Origin: Thermocoleostomius sinensis A174
Lineage (GTDB): Bacteria; Cyanobacteriota; Cyanobacteriia; Elainellales; Elainellaceae
NCBI RefSeq assembly: GCF_026802175.1
Contig: NZ_CP113797.1
Coordinates: 2,209,026-2,273,025, forward strand
DNA length: 64,000 nucleotides
Reading direction: 5' to 3'
A program made the translations under genes and the position numbers. Below the pieces are notes generated by a model, which was not told the DNA's origin, did not search any database, and saw only the letters and a program-made list of their open reading frames with translations. Of the stretch, positions 1 through 7,571 are shown piece by piece (position 1 is the stretch's first letter; each line of letters opens with the position of its first letter).

Positions 1-583
1 TGCTGAGTTGAACCGTATCAGTATTCAAGAACGGCGATCGCTTGAGCGTCAGCACAAAGTCATTGACATCATTAAACGATCGAGCATATCCCCGAATTCT
101 GACCCGCGATGGTGACGGCTCGGTCGCCGCAGACTGAAGGCCATTGTCGTCAGTTGGCGGAGGGGATTCTGCCTCTACTTGCAATTGCTCAATATTGCTG
201 ATTTGTACATTGCTTGGCACCCGCCCCCGAATATCTTGCAGCACCGCGGACCATGGCTTAATGCGATCGAACACGGTAGCCAAAGCTCGGTTTTCGGTGT
301 CAATGGCTTGAATTTGAGACTCAATAGTATTGATCACCTCTAACTGGGCATTCAGCGCCGTCAGTTGGCTATCCAGTTCAGCTTGTTGTTGCTCAAGCTG
401 GCGATTTTGGCTTTGCAACAGGAGCCACACCCCTCCGACCATTGCTGGCAAGGCAATAGCAACGGCAAGCCCAATATAGAAGGGCAGCGGACTCTCTCGT
501 TGACCCCGGCGAGGCCTGCTTACGCTTGCTTCAGTGGGGCGATCGTGGCGATCATTGAGAAAATTGATGTCTAAGCTATACAT
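1..583 (-). CDS. pilN: PilN-like type IV pilus assembly protein (partial, 3' end outside window)
   Basis: An open minus-strand frame starts at ATG 583-581 and runs off the left edge, giving at least 194 codons. The N-terminus (MYSLDINFLNDR) is followed by a basic stretch, one membrane segment at about residues 36-57, a Gln-rich coiled coil (about 60-85) and a periplasmic part containing VPSNVQISNIEQL. This is the PilN plan: a short cytoplasmic tail that binds PilM, one TM helix and a ferredoxin-like periplasmic domain in the pilus alignment complex. It begins 10 bases after the pilM stop, so the two are surely co-transcribed. pilO and pilQ would be expected beyond the edge. Confidence 0.85.
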   Translation of the reverse strand, partial: MYSLDINFLNDRHDRPTEASVSRPRRGQRESPLPFYIGLAVAIALPAMVGGVWLLLQSQNRQLEQQQAELDSQLTALNAQLEVINTIESQIQAIDTENRALATVFDRIKPWSAVLQDIRGRVPSNVQISNIEQLQVEAESPPPTDDNGLQSAATEPSPSRVRIRGYARSFNDVNDFVLTLKRSPFLNTDTVQLS

Positions 584-593
584 ATCCCGATCC

Positions 594-1718
594 TCATCCT
601 CCTCCTGCCTCGCGTAGCCCCAACCCCAGTACAACGCCCAATCCCACCCGTTGTGAAGATGGAATCTCTTGATCAATTTCCAGCGAAAGGGCTGAAACCG
701 GATCAATTTGGCTAGCCGGCAAACTAAGCCGCTGTGAGAAAAATTCGTCTAATTGACCGATTGCCCCACCCGGCCCAGCCAGCAACAGTTGAGCCACTTC
801 TGTATTGTCGCCCTGGTTGTGATAAAAATCGATCGATCGGCGCAGTTCATCGGATAATTCACCTAAAACCCGGAGCATGGCGGCGGTGCCAGGATTGGTT
901 GTTCCCGGCTTTGGCGTCGTTGCGCTCATACTATCCATTGGCACAACGGGCACAGTCATCCCTTGTAGCAGTTCGGTATTGCGAGACGGCGGCAAATTCA
1001 TGGCTCGACTGAGGGCACTTTGAATCTGATAGGTTCCGATTGGCACAGTGCGAGAAAATTGCGGCACTCCTTCTACCACGATCGAAATTTCAGTGCTCTC
1101 AAATTCAATATCTACGATCGCTGTGGCTTCCTGCGAGGTAAACTGCCGCAACTGTTGGCGAAGGGTGCGGATCAACGAAAAGCTGCTGATTTCTAGCACA
1201 TCCAGCAATAGCCCTGCCTGACGAAATGTATCAAGGTAGGTATCAGTGACTTCTTTACGGGTTGCGACCAACAACACCTGAACCTTTTCAATGCCGTCTT
1301 CATCGAGAAAAAACCCCAGCTTTTGATAATCCACGTCGGCTTCTTCGCGAGGAAACGGCAAATATAGTCCTGCTTCTTGATTTAGCACCATTTCCCGCAG
1401 TTCACGATCGTCCAACTCAGCCGGAACGGAAATAATGCGTGTCACGGTATCCCGACTGCCGGGAATCGCCGTGGCGACATGTTTCACCTTCAACTTGGCT
1501 TCTATTAAGACTGACTGAATAATTTCAGCCATCGCAGCCGAGTCGGTAATTTGTCCTTCCTGAAAAACACCTTCCGGCACTTCAGCCGAAGCCAAATTAA
1601 TCAACTGAAACCCTTGTCCTTTCCTTTTCAAACGGGCCACATTGACGCGATCGGGAGCCAATTCCACGCCAATTCCGTTTGGTTTTTTCGCAAATAGATT
1701 TTTAAGACCACTAGCCAC
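594..1718 (-). CDS. pilM: PilM, actin-like type IV pilus assembly ATPase
   Basis: This 374-residue protein has the FtsA/PilM actin-like fold. GIGVELAPDRVNVARLKR near residue 16 is the first phosphate loop, AIVDIEFESTEISIV (about 200-215) the second, and LLAGPGGAIGQL near residue 312 the adenosine loop. PilM is the cytoplasmic member of the PilMNOP alignment complex, which links the inner-membrane motor to the secretin for pilus extension and motility. Its length is normal and it lies directly upstream of pilN. The insert around residues 250-275, rich in Thr, Ser and Pro, looks like a flexible loop. Confidence 0.93.
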   Translation of the reverse strand: MASGLKNLFAKKPNGIGVELAPDRVNVARLKRKGQGFQLINLASAEVPEGVFQEGQITDSAAMAEIIQSVLIEAKLKVKHVATAIPGSRDTVTRIISVPAELDDRELREMVLNQEAGLYLPFPREEADVDYQKLGFFLDEDGIEKVQVLLVATRKEVTDTYLDTFRQAGLLLDVLEISSFSLIRTLRQQLRQFTSQEATAIVDIEFESTEISIVVEGVPQFSRTVPIGTYQIQSALSRAMNLPPSRNTELLQGMTVPVVPMDSMSATTPKPGTTNPGTAAMLRVLGELSDELRRSIDFYHNQGDNTEVAQLLLAGPGGAIGQLDEFFSQRLSLPASQIDPVSALSLEIDQEIPSSQRVGLGVVLGLGLREAGGG

Positions 1719-2435
1719 AGTTTTTGTCCGTTGATTCGGAAGTAGAAAAGAAGCTTATCTATGTGAGGTAGAGGCAAAAGTTACGAAAAGCCAAGATCGA
1801 CACAAATAAGCTCACCCATGAGTCTTCTGCTATTGATAATAGCTAATCCACCCATTCTTGAACCGATCGTCTTTGTTTGAGCAGAGACACCAATATTCTC
1901 GAAACCCTATCCTAAAACGCTAAATATCGCGCCTCCTTTTCTTTTCTATAGAAAAGAACCTTTAAAGAATTGGAACATCACCCAATTTCAAACGTGCGTG
2001 TATTTGTGCTCAATTTCTCCACTGTTTTGATTCCATCTTGAGATTGAATCACCATACAGCAACTTCTTCAAAAGGATAGTCAGACAAGCACAACGCCAAA
2101 ATAAGTGTGCTCAAGAGAAATTCTAGGCAAAATAAAGGCAAATGCTTGAGCGAAAATACGCAAATCACACTCATATAACTTAACACAAGAGCTGGAAAAC
2201 TACTACAGGTAGAGTGATACGGCAAAATACTACTCAATCTGTAGAGGTGCTATGATTGCAGGTGAATTAGTTTAAACACAGTAACTTTCTGTTTACTTCT
2301 CCATCATCATCGAGTTTGAGCAGTCTTCCGAGTAGACTTTTAGTTGCTCAACTTGTCACGCTTCGTCAAGCGTTGGTGACGTACCAATGTCAGGATTGCT
2401 GATGGATTGTGCTCAGATTGTTTAAGTTATTTGCG
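1719..2435. other. Gene-free spacer between pilM and the FIST gene
   Basis: About 700 bp without a convincing gene. It should hold the pilM promoter (right of 1718) and the 3' region of the FIST gene. A short inverted repeat (GTCAC at 2356 and GTGAC at 2377, with an inner CGCTT/AAGCG) could be an RNA hairpin but has no T-run. The only longer frame, 2049-2237 minus, needs a TTG start, has no ribosome site and was rejected. Confidence 0.5.
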
Positions 2436-3689
2436 CTATGTTTCATTCTGCGTTCGCGGACGACAAATACCGAAAACAGACGTGTAGCCATGCAAAAATG
2501 TTGTTCCTTCTACCGGACCAATTTCGCCGTTACAGAAGAAGCCGCTGAGGGGAACCGAAATGAATTGATTGAATAGTTGCGAATCAAAATCTGGCTCATT
2601 GTATAAGCCTTCACCACGTCCCAAGCAAGAAAACATCAGCGCACCCACCGGCGAAGTTGATAAGGACTGACTCTGATAGCGTTGCAACAGAGTTGTGAGA
2701 TCGGCTTCAGAGGCCTTGGCATCCCGCAAGTGAAATTGAATGCGCTGCCCCGGTCGCACTCGATCGCCAATGGCAATGGCTCCAGTTTTGGGATCGACCC
2801 CCAGCAAATTGCGAATCAGAAAATCTCCCTGTTCCAGATGCTGTTTAAAAGCGCTTTGGGCAACCCCCACAAAGAGCGCTCGTTGCGCTAGCAGTCGATC
2901 GTCTTCGCTGAGGGTTTGAAATAAGTTTTGCAAAACTTCGAGCGGTGTTTGGGGCAGTCCACAGGAAGACCCATCCTCATTGGACTGTTCCTCTAGCTGC
3001 GTCAAAATATTGCGTTCTCCTTCCACCACACGATAGGTATGCCCAATCGGCCGACACCCTTGAGCCACGATCGTCTCTAGCACAATATTGCCACTGAGGG
3101 CCACACCCACTACCCCATCACGCCGTTGTTGATAGTCGCAAAATAAACAGCCGTAGCGAGAGGCAGAATCCACGCTTGCGAGTCCACCAATTTTGGTAGA
3201 TCCTGGATAGGCATAATCTAATCCTTGCAGCACTTCATTAAGTCCCGACGCGGTGGGATCGCCCAACAAAATAAATTGTGGATTGTCTTGTGGTAAAACC
3301 CCAATGCGATCGATCCACGCATCGGGTGGCCCATCCAAATCTGGTAGGCGATCGGTAGACAGATGAAACGTCTGCACCGTAACGTCTGGTAGATATGCCA
3401 ATGTTAGCCCCAGGGCAGCCGTATCTTCTACCTCGCGTACATGCCCAGCCGAATTCACACCAATCACCCCGCCACCACTACAGCCAATCAAGGCAGGCAC
3501 CGACAACCGCTGTTGCAGTAGGGGCATTAATCGCGAAAACTCACTGGCAAAAGCCGACGAGATAAACACAAGTCCGAGATCGGGTGGAGCTTGAAGCAAC
3601 TGCTGTGCTTGAGTTGCAACTTCCTCAACAGCAGCTTCCAACGAGGGGCGGGTTGAGAGCGCACTGGCCCACTTCATAGCATTCATCAT
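2436..3689 (-). CDS. FIST N/C domain signal-transduction sensory protein
   Basis: The 417 residues match the FIST (F-box and intracellular signal transduction) architecture. FIST_N covers about residues 35-225 (ALIGCSGGGVIGVN, FILLGDPTASGLNEVLQGL) and FIST_C about 235-390 (PVGALMFSCLGRGEGLY, GFFCNGEIGPV). FIST proteins are proposed to bind small ligands, possibly amino acids, as input modules. Here the domain stands alone, with no kinase or cyclase attached, as is common in cyanobacteria. The start may be any of three nearby ATGs (residues 1, 2 or 5), and none has a clear ribosome site. The ligand is unknown. Confidence 0.85.
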   Translation of the reverse strand: MMNAMKWASALSTRPSLEAAVEEVATQAQQLLQAPPDLGLVFISSAFASEFSRLMPLLQQRLSVPALIGCSGGGVIGVNSAGHVREVEDTAALGLTLAYLPDVTVQTFHLSTDRLPDLDGPPDAWIDRIGVLPQDNPQFILLGDPTASGLNEVLQGLDYAYPGSTKIGGLASVDSASRYGCLFCDYQQRRDGVVGVALSGNIVLETIVAQGCRPIGHTYRVVEGERNILTQLEEQSNEDGSSCGLPQTPLEVLQNLFQTLSEDDRLLAQRALFVGVAQSAFKQHLEQGDFLIRNLLGVDPKTGAIAIGDRVRPGQRIQFHLRDAKASEADLTTLLQRYQSQSLSTSPVGALMFSCLGRGEGLYNEPDFDSQLFNQFISVPLSGFFCNGEIGPVEGTTFLHGYTSVFGICRPRTQNET

Positions 3690-4140
3690 GAATCTACCAA
3701 GCCAAGGTTATCTGGCGACTTCTTTTATCCGGCAACGTAATGGGCAATGAAATATTGGCAACGATATTTCAAAGGCTTTCCATAAAAATAATCAATCATA
3801 GTCTTATTATCCCTTGTTTGGCTACAGCCACAGCGGATACTGAATACCGAACTATGGCTTTCCGGTGTTCAGTAACAACGCTCACAGGCAGTTACCCGTA
3901 TCTAACTTTATGATGAAAAAGAGTGCCCCGAAAGCAATCGAGTGCTATGTCTGGGATATGTTGCCTGCTTTTGGCAGTGGCTAGCTTGGTTAGCGATCGC
4001 TCTAACCGTATATACTCATAGGTTAGAGGGTTGCCGATTAAGACCACCCAGAAGGATGACTTACGGAGGCTTCTCGTTGGGTTACTCTTACAATTAGTAA
4101 AGTTCTGTACTTTAGCAGAGTCGATAAAAACAGGAAGTCC
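3690..4140. promoter_or_regulatory. Spacer with the presumed cp12 control region; two inverted repeats
   Basis: About 450 bp between divergently transcribed genes (FIST minus, cp12 plus). Two inverted repeats precede cp12: CTCTAACC (4000-4007) with GGTTAGAG (4021-4028), separated by 13 bases, and TAAAG (4098-4102) with CTTTA (4110-4114). The first is a perfect 8-bp pair suited to a dimeric regulator. Which protein binds is unknown; CO2-responsive LysR regulators are a guess only. Confidence 0.35.
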
Positions 4141-4368
4141 ATGAGCAATATTCAAGATCAAATCGAGAAAGAGCGTACCGAAGCCCGTGAAGTTTGCGGC
4201 GTCAAAGGCGCAGAATCTGCAGAATGTGCAGCTGCTTGGGATGCTGTTGAAGAACTGCAAGCAGAGGCATCTCACCAAAAGCAAAAGGCCCAGCCAGAGA
4301 AAAACTCTTTTCAACAGTACTGTGATGCCAACCCCGATGCTGATGAATGCCGGGTATACGACAACTAG
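4141..4368 (+). CDS. cp12: CP12, redox regulator of the Calvin cycle
   Basis: A 75-residue acidic, mostly disordered protein with the CP12 hallmarks. The cysteine pairs are C19/C29 and C61/C70, and the core AAAWDAVEELQAE lies at residues 30-42. The C-terminal YCDANPDADECRVYDN binds GAPDH. Oxidised CP12 bridges glyceraldehyde-3-phosphate dehydrogenase and phosphoribulokinase into an inactive complex in the dark; thioredoxin releases them in the light. Both cysteine pairs are present, so this is a complete canonical form. CAGGAAG just before the ATG serves as ribosome site. It is probably monocistronic. Confidence 0.97.
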   Translation: MSNIQDQIEKERTEAREVCGVKGAESAECAAAWDAVEELQAEASHQKQKAQPEKNSFQQYCDANPDADECRVYDN

Positions 4369-4658
4369 CCTTCACTGCTCTGGCGATGTTTCTTGGTCCG
4401 CAGCACCAGCACGCTGACTTCATGGAAATGAATTCGATCGATTCATGGATTCAGGCAGGTTAAGCTGATGTAATTAATGCTACGGTAAAGTCACGTGGGG
4501 TATCCGTTCGGGTGCCCCCTTGTTGATCAACGGGGCTGGGACTGAAGCAATCAGCAACCTCGATGCCAACGGGTGATGCCAATGAGCGGTGCTGTGGAAA
4601 TCATTTGGCACACGTTCAAGTTGCTAACCTTGATAGTAGATAGGGGCAGAAATGGAGT

Positions 4659-5150
4659 ATGGTGCTACAGCAATGGCAGGTGAGACTGACTGATACGGCT
4701 GCTACCCATCAGTTAGGCATCCGCTTGGGGCAGTGGCTCAGTCCTGGTCAGGTGCTCTTGCTTCAAGGTGACCTTGGTAGCGGCAAAACCACCCTGGTGC
4801 AGGGAATAGGCACAGGATTGGGAATCCAAGATCCGATCGTCAGCCCAACATTCATCTTGCTCAATGAATACTTGGAAGGACGGATTCCACTCTATCATGT
4901 TGATCTGTATCGCCTTAGCCCTCCAGAAGTTGAAGCACTTCAGCTTGAAAGGTATTGGGACGGGGTTGAAGTGATACCAGGGATTATGGCGATCGAATGG
5001 CCAGAAAGGTTATCGTATAAGCCTTCTAGCTATTTGCATATTCACCTGTCTTATATAAACAACGGTCAACGACAAGCAACGATCGAATCAGTGGGAACCG
5101 ATTCTCCTGCATTGAATCAGCTAATATCCAGCATTGACACTACTAATTAA
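4659..5150 (+). CDS. tsaE: TsaE, tRNA threonylcarbamoyladenosine biosynthesis ATPase
   Basis: 163 residues with the P-loop GDLGSGKT at 37-44, the switch-like VSPTFILLNEY (about 60-70) and HVDLYRL (about 79-85) typical of the TsaE/YjeE family. TsaE drives the TsaB-TsaD complex that makes t6A37 on ANN-decoding tRNAs in the cytoplasm. Length is normal. The final codons and stop lie inside a 12-bp tandem duplication (5139-5162), so the last few residues may be recent. Confidence 0.93.
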   Translation: MVLQQWQVRLTDTAATHQLGIRLGQWLSPGQVLLLQGDLGSGKTTLVQGIGTGLGIQDPIVSPTFILLNEYLEGRIPLYHVDLYRLSPPEVEALQLERYWDGVEVIPGIMAIEWPERLSYKPSSYLHIHLSYINNGQRQATIESVGTDSPALNQLISSIDTTN

Positions 5151-5198
5151 ACTACTAATTAAACATTCAGTTAAACATTAGATCGGGCATCAGATCGG
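5139..5198. repeat. 12-bp tandem array at the tsaE stop codon
   Basis: Five consecutive 12-base units start at 5139, 5151, 5163, 5175 and 5187. The first two (actactaattaa) are identical. Unit 3 keeps the ttaa end, and units 4 and 5 share 9 of 12 bases with each other. The tsaE stop is the last three bases of unit 1, and unit 2 supplies a second in-frame stop. Confidence 0.75.
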
Positions 5199-5217
5199 GT
5201 TAGCTTTCGACAATGCA

Positions 5218-5913
5218 TTAAGCTCCTTCACCCAGCATGGCAGGTACATCGATCTCTTTGATGCAGGTGGCCCGCGATAGGGAAAGCACACAATCAATGA
5301 TACGGAGCAGATCGCTGAGAGGAATCGCCTCACCCCCTAACAAGTGATCGGCAGCCAGATCCGCTAGAACCTCCGGTGTGCCGACATTGCCGGGATTGAT
5401 CACTGTTACTCCAATCTGCTGCGATCGCAACTCTTCCCGCAAGGAATGCACCACCCCCCGCAACCCAAACTTCGAGGCAGTATTGGCTACTTCTCGGCCA
5501 GAGAAATTATCTCGCCCTGATAGGGAACCCATGAAGACAATTTTAGGATTGTCTGATCGCCGCAACGCAGGCAGCAATGCTTTTACTAAGCGAATAGGAG
5601 CCACTAGGTTGACGACAAGAACTCGCACAATATCTGCATCGGAACAGGCTTCAAAGCGGTATTGGCTCGTGAAGGCATGGGTTTCCCACGTGCCGCCCAT
5701 ATATAGCAACGCATCGAGGGGCGCTTGTCCGATCGCGCTTGCCACTGTTTCCACCCCAGCCAAGTCTGCCAAATCTGCCTGAATCCATTCCCCAATGGGT
5801 GATTTAGTGCGAGATACCGACAGTAAGCGATCGGTCTGGGGGGCTAGATGTTCTGCGACAGCAAGTCCAATGCCACGGCTGGCTCCAGCAACAAGAATGG
5901 TTTTGAATGACAT
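5218..5913 (-). CDS. SDR-family protein with altered active site
   Basis: 231 residues, a short-chain dehydrogenase/reductase fold. The dinucleotide loop GASRGIG is at residues 10-16, the fold Asn at N102 and a Ser at S130. The catalytic YxxxK reads NTASK at 144-148: Lys148 is kept but Asn144 replaces Tyr. The usual NNAG strand is also changed (YMGG, 71-74). Oxidoreductase activity is therefore doubtful; NAD(P) binding may remain. It follows the GNAT gene by 18 bases and is presumably under the same TetR-controlled promoter. Substrate unknown. Confidence 0.85.
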   Translation of the reverse strand: MSFKTILVAGASRGIGLAVAEHLAPQTDRLLSVSRTKSPIGEWIQADLADLAGVETVASAIGQAPLDALLYMGGTWETHAFTSQYRFEACSDADIVRVLVVNLVAPIRLVKALLPALRRSDNPKIVFMGSLSGRDNFSGREVANTASKFGLRGVVHSLREELRSQQIGVTVINPGNVGTPEVLADLAADHLLGGEAIPLSDLLRIIDCVLSLSRATCIKEIDVPAMLGEGA

Positions 5914-5931
5914 GACAGTTCTCTCAATTTA

Positions 5932-6612
5932 CTAAGATTGGGTTAGCCGAAGACCGAACTTCGTTACGCCTGGAAAATCACTATTGAATTGTTCGCTGAA
6001 GTACGCCGCATGGAAGGTTTGATAGGGCTTAAACCCGATCGCCTCATAGGTACGACGTGCTACCTCGTTGCCGTTGATGATCATGATTCCGGCATGAGAG
6101 TGCTGCTGCGATCGGCCTTCCTCCAATAAGGCTTTGAGTAATACCTTGCCTAGACCACGCCCTCGAGCCTCTGGCAACACAGCCACATTTTCAATAATCC
6201 AGGGGGCTTGTGGCGTCAGGAAAAACGGTCGGAGATCCCCGCCCCACAGTTGTAGATAGCGATCGCGAAAGGTCGTTGTTATCTCCTCAGACCAATTCAA
6301 CTCTTGGGCAACCTTGTTAAGACTAGACAGACGAAATGGACAGTAATCCTCTAAGTTGGGAATGTAGCCTGCGGCAGCAGCCACAGGGTTTCCCTGCTCT
6401 TCTAGGACTACGAAATCTGTTACGCCACCCCAATTCGATGCATCGGCTCTCAGCACTGCTTCAATAAATTGCATAGCTCTTATTCCAGTGCCTTGAAGCA
6501 AGTCTTCCCAAAAGCAACGATTCAGTGGCGGCAGGGAGACCTCATAGTCAATTCGGGCTAAGAATGGGATATCTGCGGTTGTGGCTTTGCGAGTCTTTAG
6601 GACGGCATCCAT
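5932..6612 (-). CDS. GNAT-family N-acetyltransferase
   Basis: 226 residues from the ATG at 6612, chosen because GAGGAGA lies just upstream and the longer frame (to 6693) would run through the promoter and operator. Acetyl-CoA motif A, VAVLPEARGRGLGKVLLKAL, sits near residues 145-164 with the R-G-R-G-L-G pyrophosphate loop. RRTYEAIGFKPY near 187-198 is motif B. The N-terminal half (LARIDYEVS, FWEDLLQGTG) is less conserved and probably sets substrate choice. First gene of a two-gene operon with the SDR protein and divergent from tetR, so the true inducer may be a substrate of this enzyme. Substrate unknown. Confidence 0.87.
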   Translation of the reverse strand: MDAVLKTRKATTADIPFLARIDYEVSLPPLNRCFWEDLLQGTGIRAMQFIEAVLRADASNWGGVTDFVVLEEQGNPVAAAAGYIPNLEDYCPFRLSSLNKVAQELNWSEEITTTFRDRYLQLWGGDLRPFFLTPQAPWIIENVAVLPEARGRGLGKVLLKALLEEGRSQQHSHAGIMIINGNEVARRTYEAIGFKPYQTFHAAYFSEQFNSDFPGVTKFGLRLTQS

Positions 6613-6644
6613 CACAGTCTCCTCGAAGAGAGTGTTTATAAAAG

Positions 6645-6657
6645 ATACAATCTGTAT
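6645..6657. promoter_or_regulatory. TetR-type operator, copy 1
   Basis: ATACAATCTGTAT, half-sites ATACA and TGTAT in inverted order. It lies downstream of the -10 box of the GNAT promoter, around the expected transcription start. It matches copy 2 (6695-6707) at 11 of 13 positions, and the centres are 50 bp apart. Confidence 0.65.
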
Positions 6658-6663
6658 GCATCT

Positions 6664-6693
6664 AAAATACAGGGGTTCAATTCTATTCGTCAA
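6664..6693 (-). promoter_or_regulatory. Promoter of the GNAT-SDR operon
   Basis: On the minus strand TTGACG (6693-6688) is followed after 18 bases by TATTTT (6669-6664), a good sigma-70 -35/-10 pair. Both operator copies flank it directly, which is the geometry expected of a repressed promoter. Confidence 0.6.
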
Positions 6694-6694
6694 G

Positions 6695-6707
6695 ATACAG
6701 ACTGTAT
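6695..6707. promoter_or_regulatory. TetR-type operator, copy 2
   Basis: ATACAGACTGTAT is a perfect palindrome around its central base (ATACAG, A, CTGTAT). It abuts the -35 box of the GNAT promoter and lies 58 bp before the tetR start, so it could also mediate autoregulation. Confidence 0.68.
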
Positions 6708-6765
6708 GAATGTTTATGCAAATGTTAGAAATGTTAGTGATATGCTCGATACGTACAAATAAGCT

Positions 6766-7371
6766 ATGCCTGCCAAATTAACCAAGGCGGAGCAAACCCT
6801 GCGTACCCGCCGTGCCATTCTTGATCGGGCCCGTCATTTGTTTGCAACAAATGGGTATACGGCCACCGGAACCGAGGAAATCATCAGCGAATTGGGGATT
6901 ACTCGAGGAGCGTTGTATCACCAATTCCACGACAAGCTGGGCGTGTTCAAAGCCGTAGTGTCTGAAGCCTATGATGAGATAGCCACCTACATCAGCAGCA
7001 AGGTACAGTCACTGGATGATCCGTGGGATCAGTTAGTGATTGGCTGTCAAGCGTTCTTGGAAGTTGCTCACCAAGAGGAATTACGACGACTAGTGTTCAT
7101 CGAAGCTCCAGCCGTGTTAGCAGCAGATACCTTAGTTGAGTTTGATCAGCATGGCTTTGGTCTATTGCATGAGGCAATTCAAACAGTCGTTGCGCAAGGA
7201 AAGCTGAACACAATCGATGCAGAGGGGTTTGCCCATTTAGTGAATGGTGCGCTGAATGAATTGGCGGCATGGATAGCGCAATCCAATGATCCCGATCGGT
7301 TAAAGACGGCTCAACAGTTAGTTGAAACCCTATTAATTCGGCATCAGAATAGTCCTGAGAACAGTGCTTGA
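6766..7371 (+). CDS. TetR-family transcriptional regulator
   Basis: 201 residues. The N-terminal helix-turn-helix spans about residues 15-60: RRAILDRARHLFATNGYTAT, then EEIISELGITRGALYHQFHD with the TetR recognition helix. The C-terminal ligand domain (65-195) resembles TetR members with FIEAPAVL. It is divergently transcribed from the GNAT-SDR operon; two copies of an ATACA-N3-TGTAT palindrome lie between them. A repressor of that operon, and perhaps of itself, is the simplest reading. The ligand is unknown. Confidence 0.93.
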   Translation: MPAKLTKAEQTLRTRRAILDRARHLFATNGYTATGTEEIISELGITRGALYHQFHDKLGVFKAVVSEAYDEIATYISSKVQSLDDPWDQLVIGCQAFLEVAHQEELRRLVFIEAPAVLAADTLVEFDQHGFGLLHEAIQTVVAQGKLNTIDAEGFAHLVNGALNELAAWIAQSNDPDRLKTAQQLVETLLIRHQNSPENSA

Positions 7372-7405
7372 CGTGGCTGAATAACGCGATGATGTTGAGA
7401 GGATG

Positions 7406-7422
7406 TCTAGATATGATCTAGA
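7406..7422. promoter_or_regulatory. 17-bp palindrome between tetR and the FAD oxidoreductase
   Basis: TCTAGAT (7406-7412) and ATCTAGA (7416-7422) form perfect 7-bp arms around a 3-base centre, 150 bp before the downstream start. It could be an operator for that gene. There is no T-run, so a terminator is unlikely. Confidence 0.35.
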
Positions 7423-7571
7423 GGATATTTAAGCATTCTACGCTAGCTTTCCCCCATGGCGGCAACCAGAAGCTCCCGTTCTCTTTTCTCGGAAAAAAGT
7501 TGGAACTAGGGCAAACCCTCCGGTTAAGCTCTAGGGTATCAGACACATACGATCGCCCAAAGTTCACCCCC

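Noticed and set aside
2049-2237. 62-codon hydrophobic frame on the minus strand
   Set aside because: Needs a TTG start, has no ribosome site, and its composition matches AT-rich noncoding DNA.
3892-4314. 140-codon minus-strand frame across the cp12 start
   Set aside because: Overlaps the well-supported cp12 gene and shows no domain.
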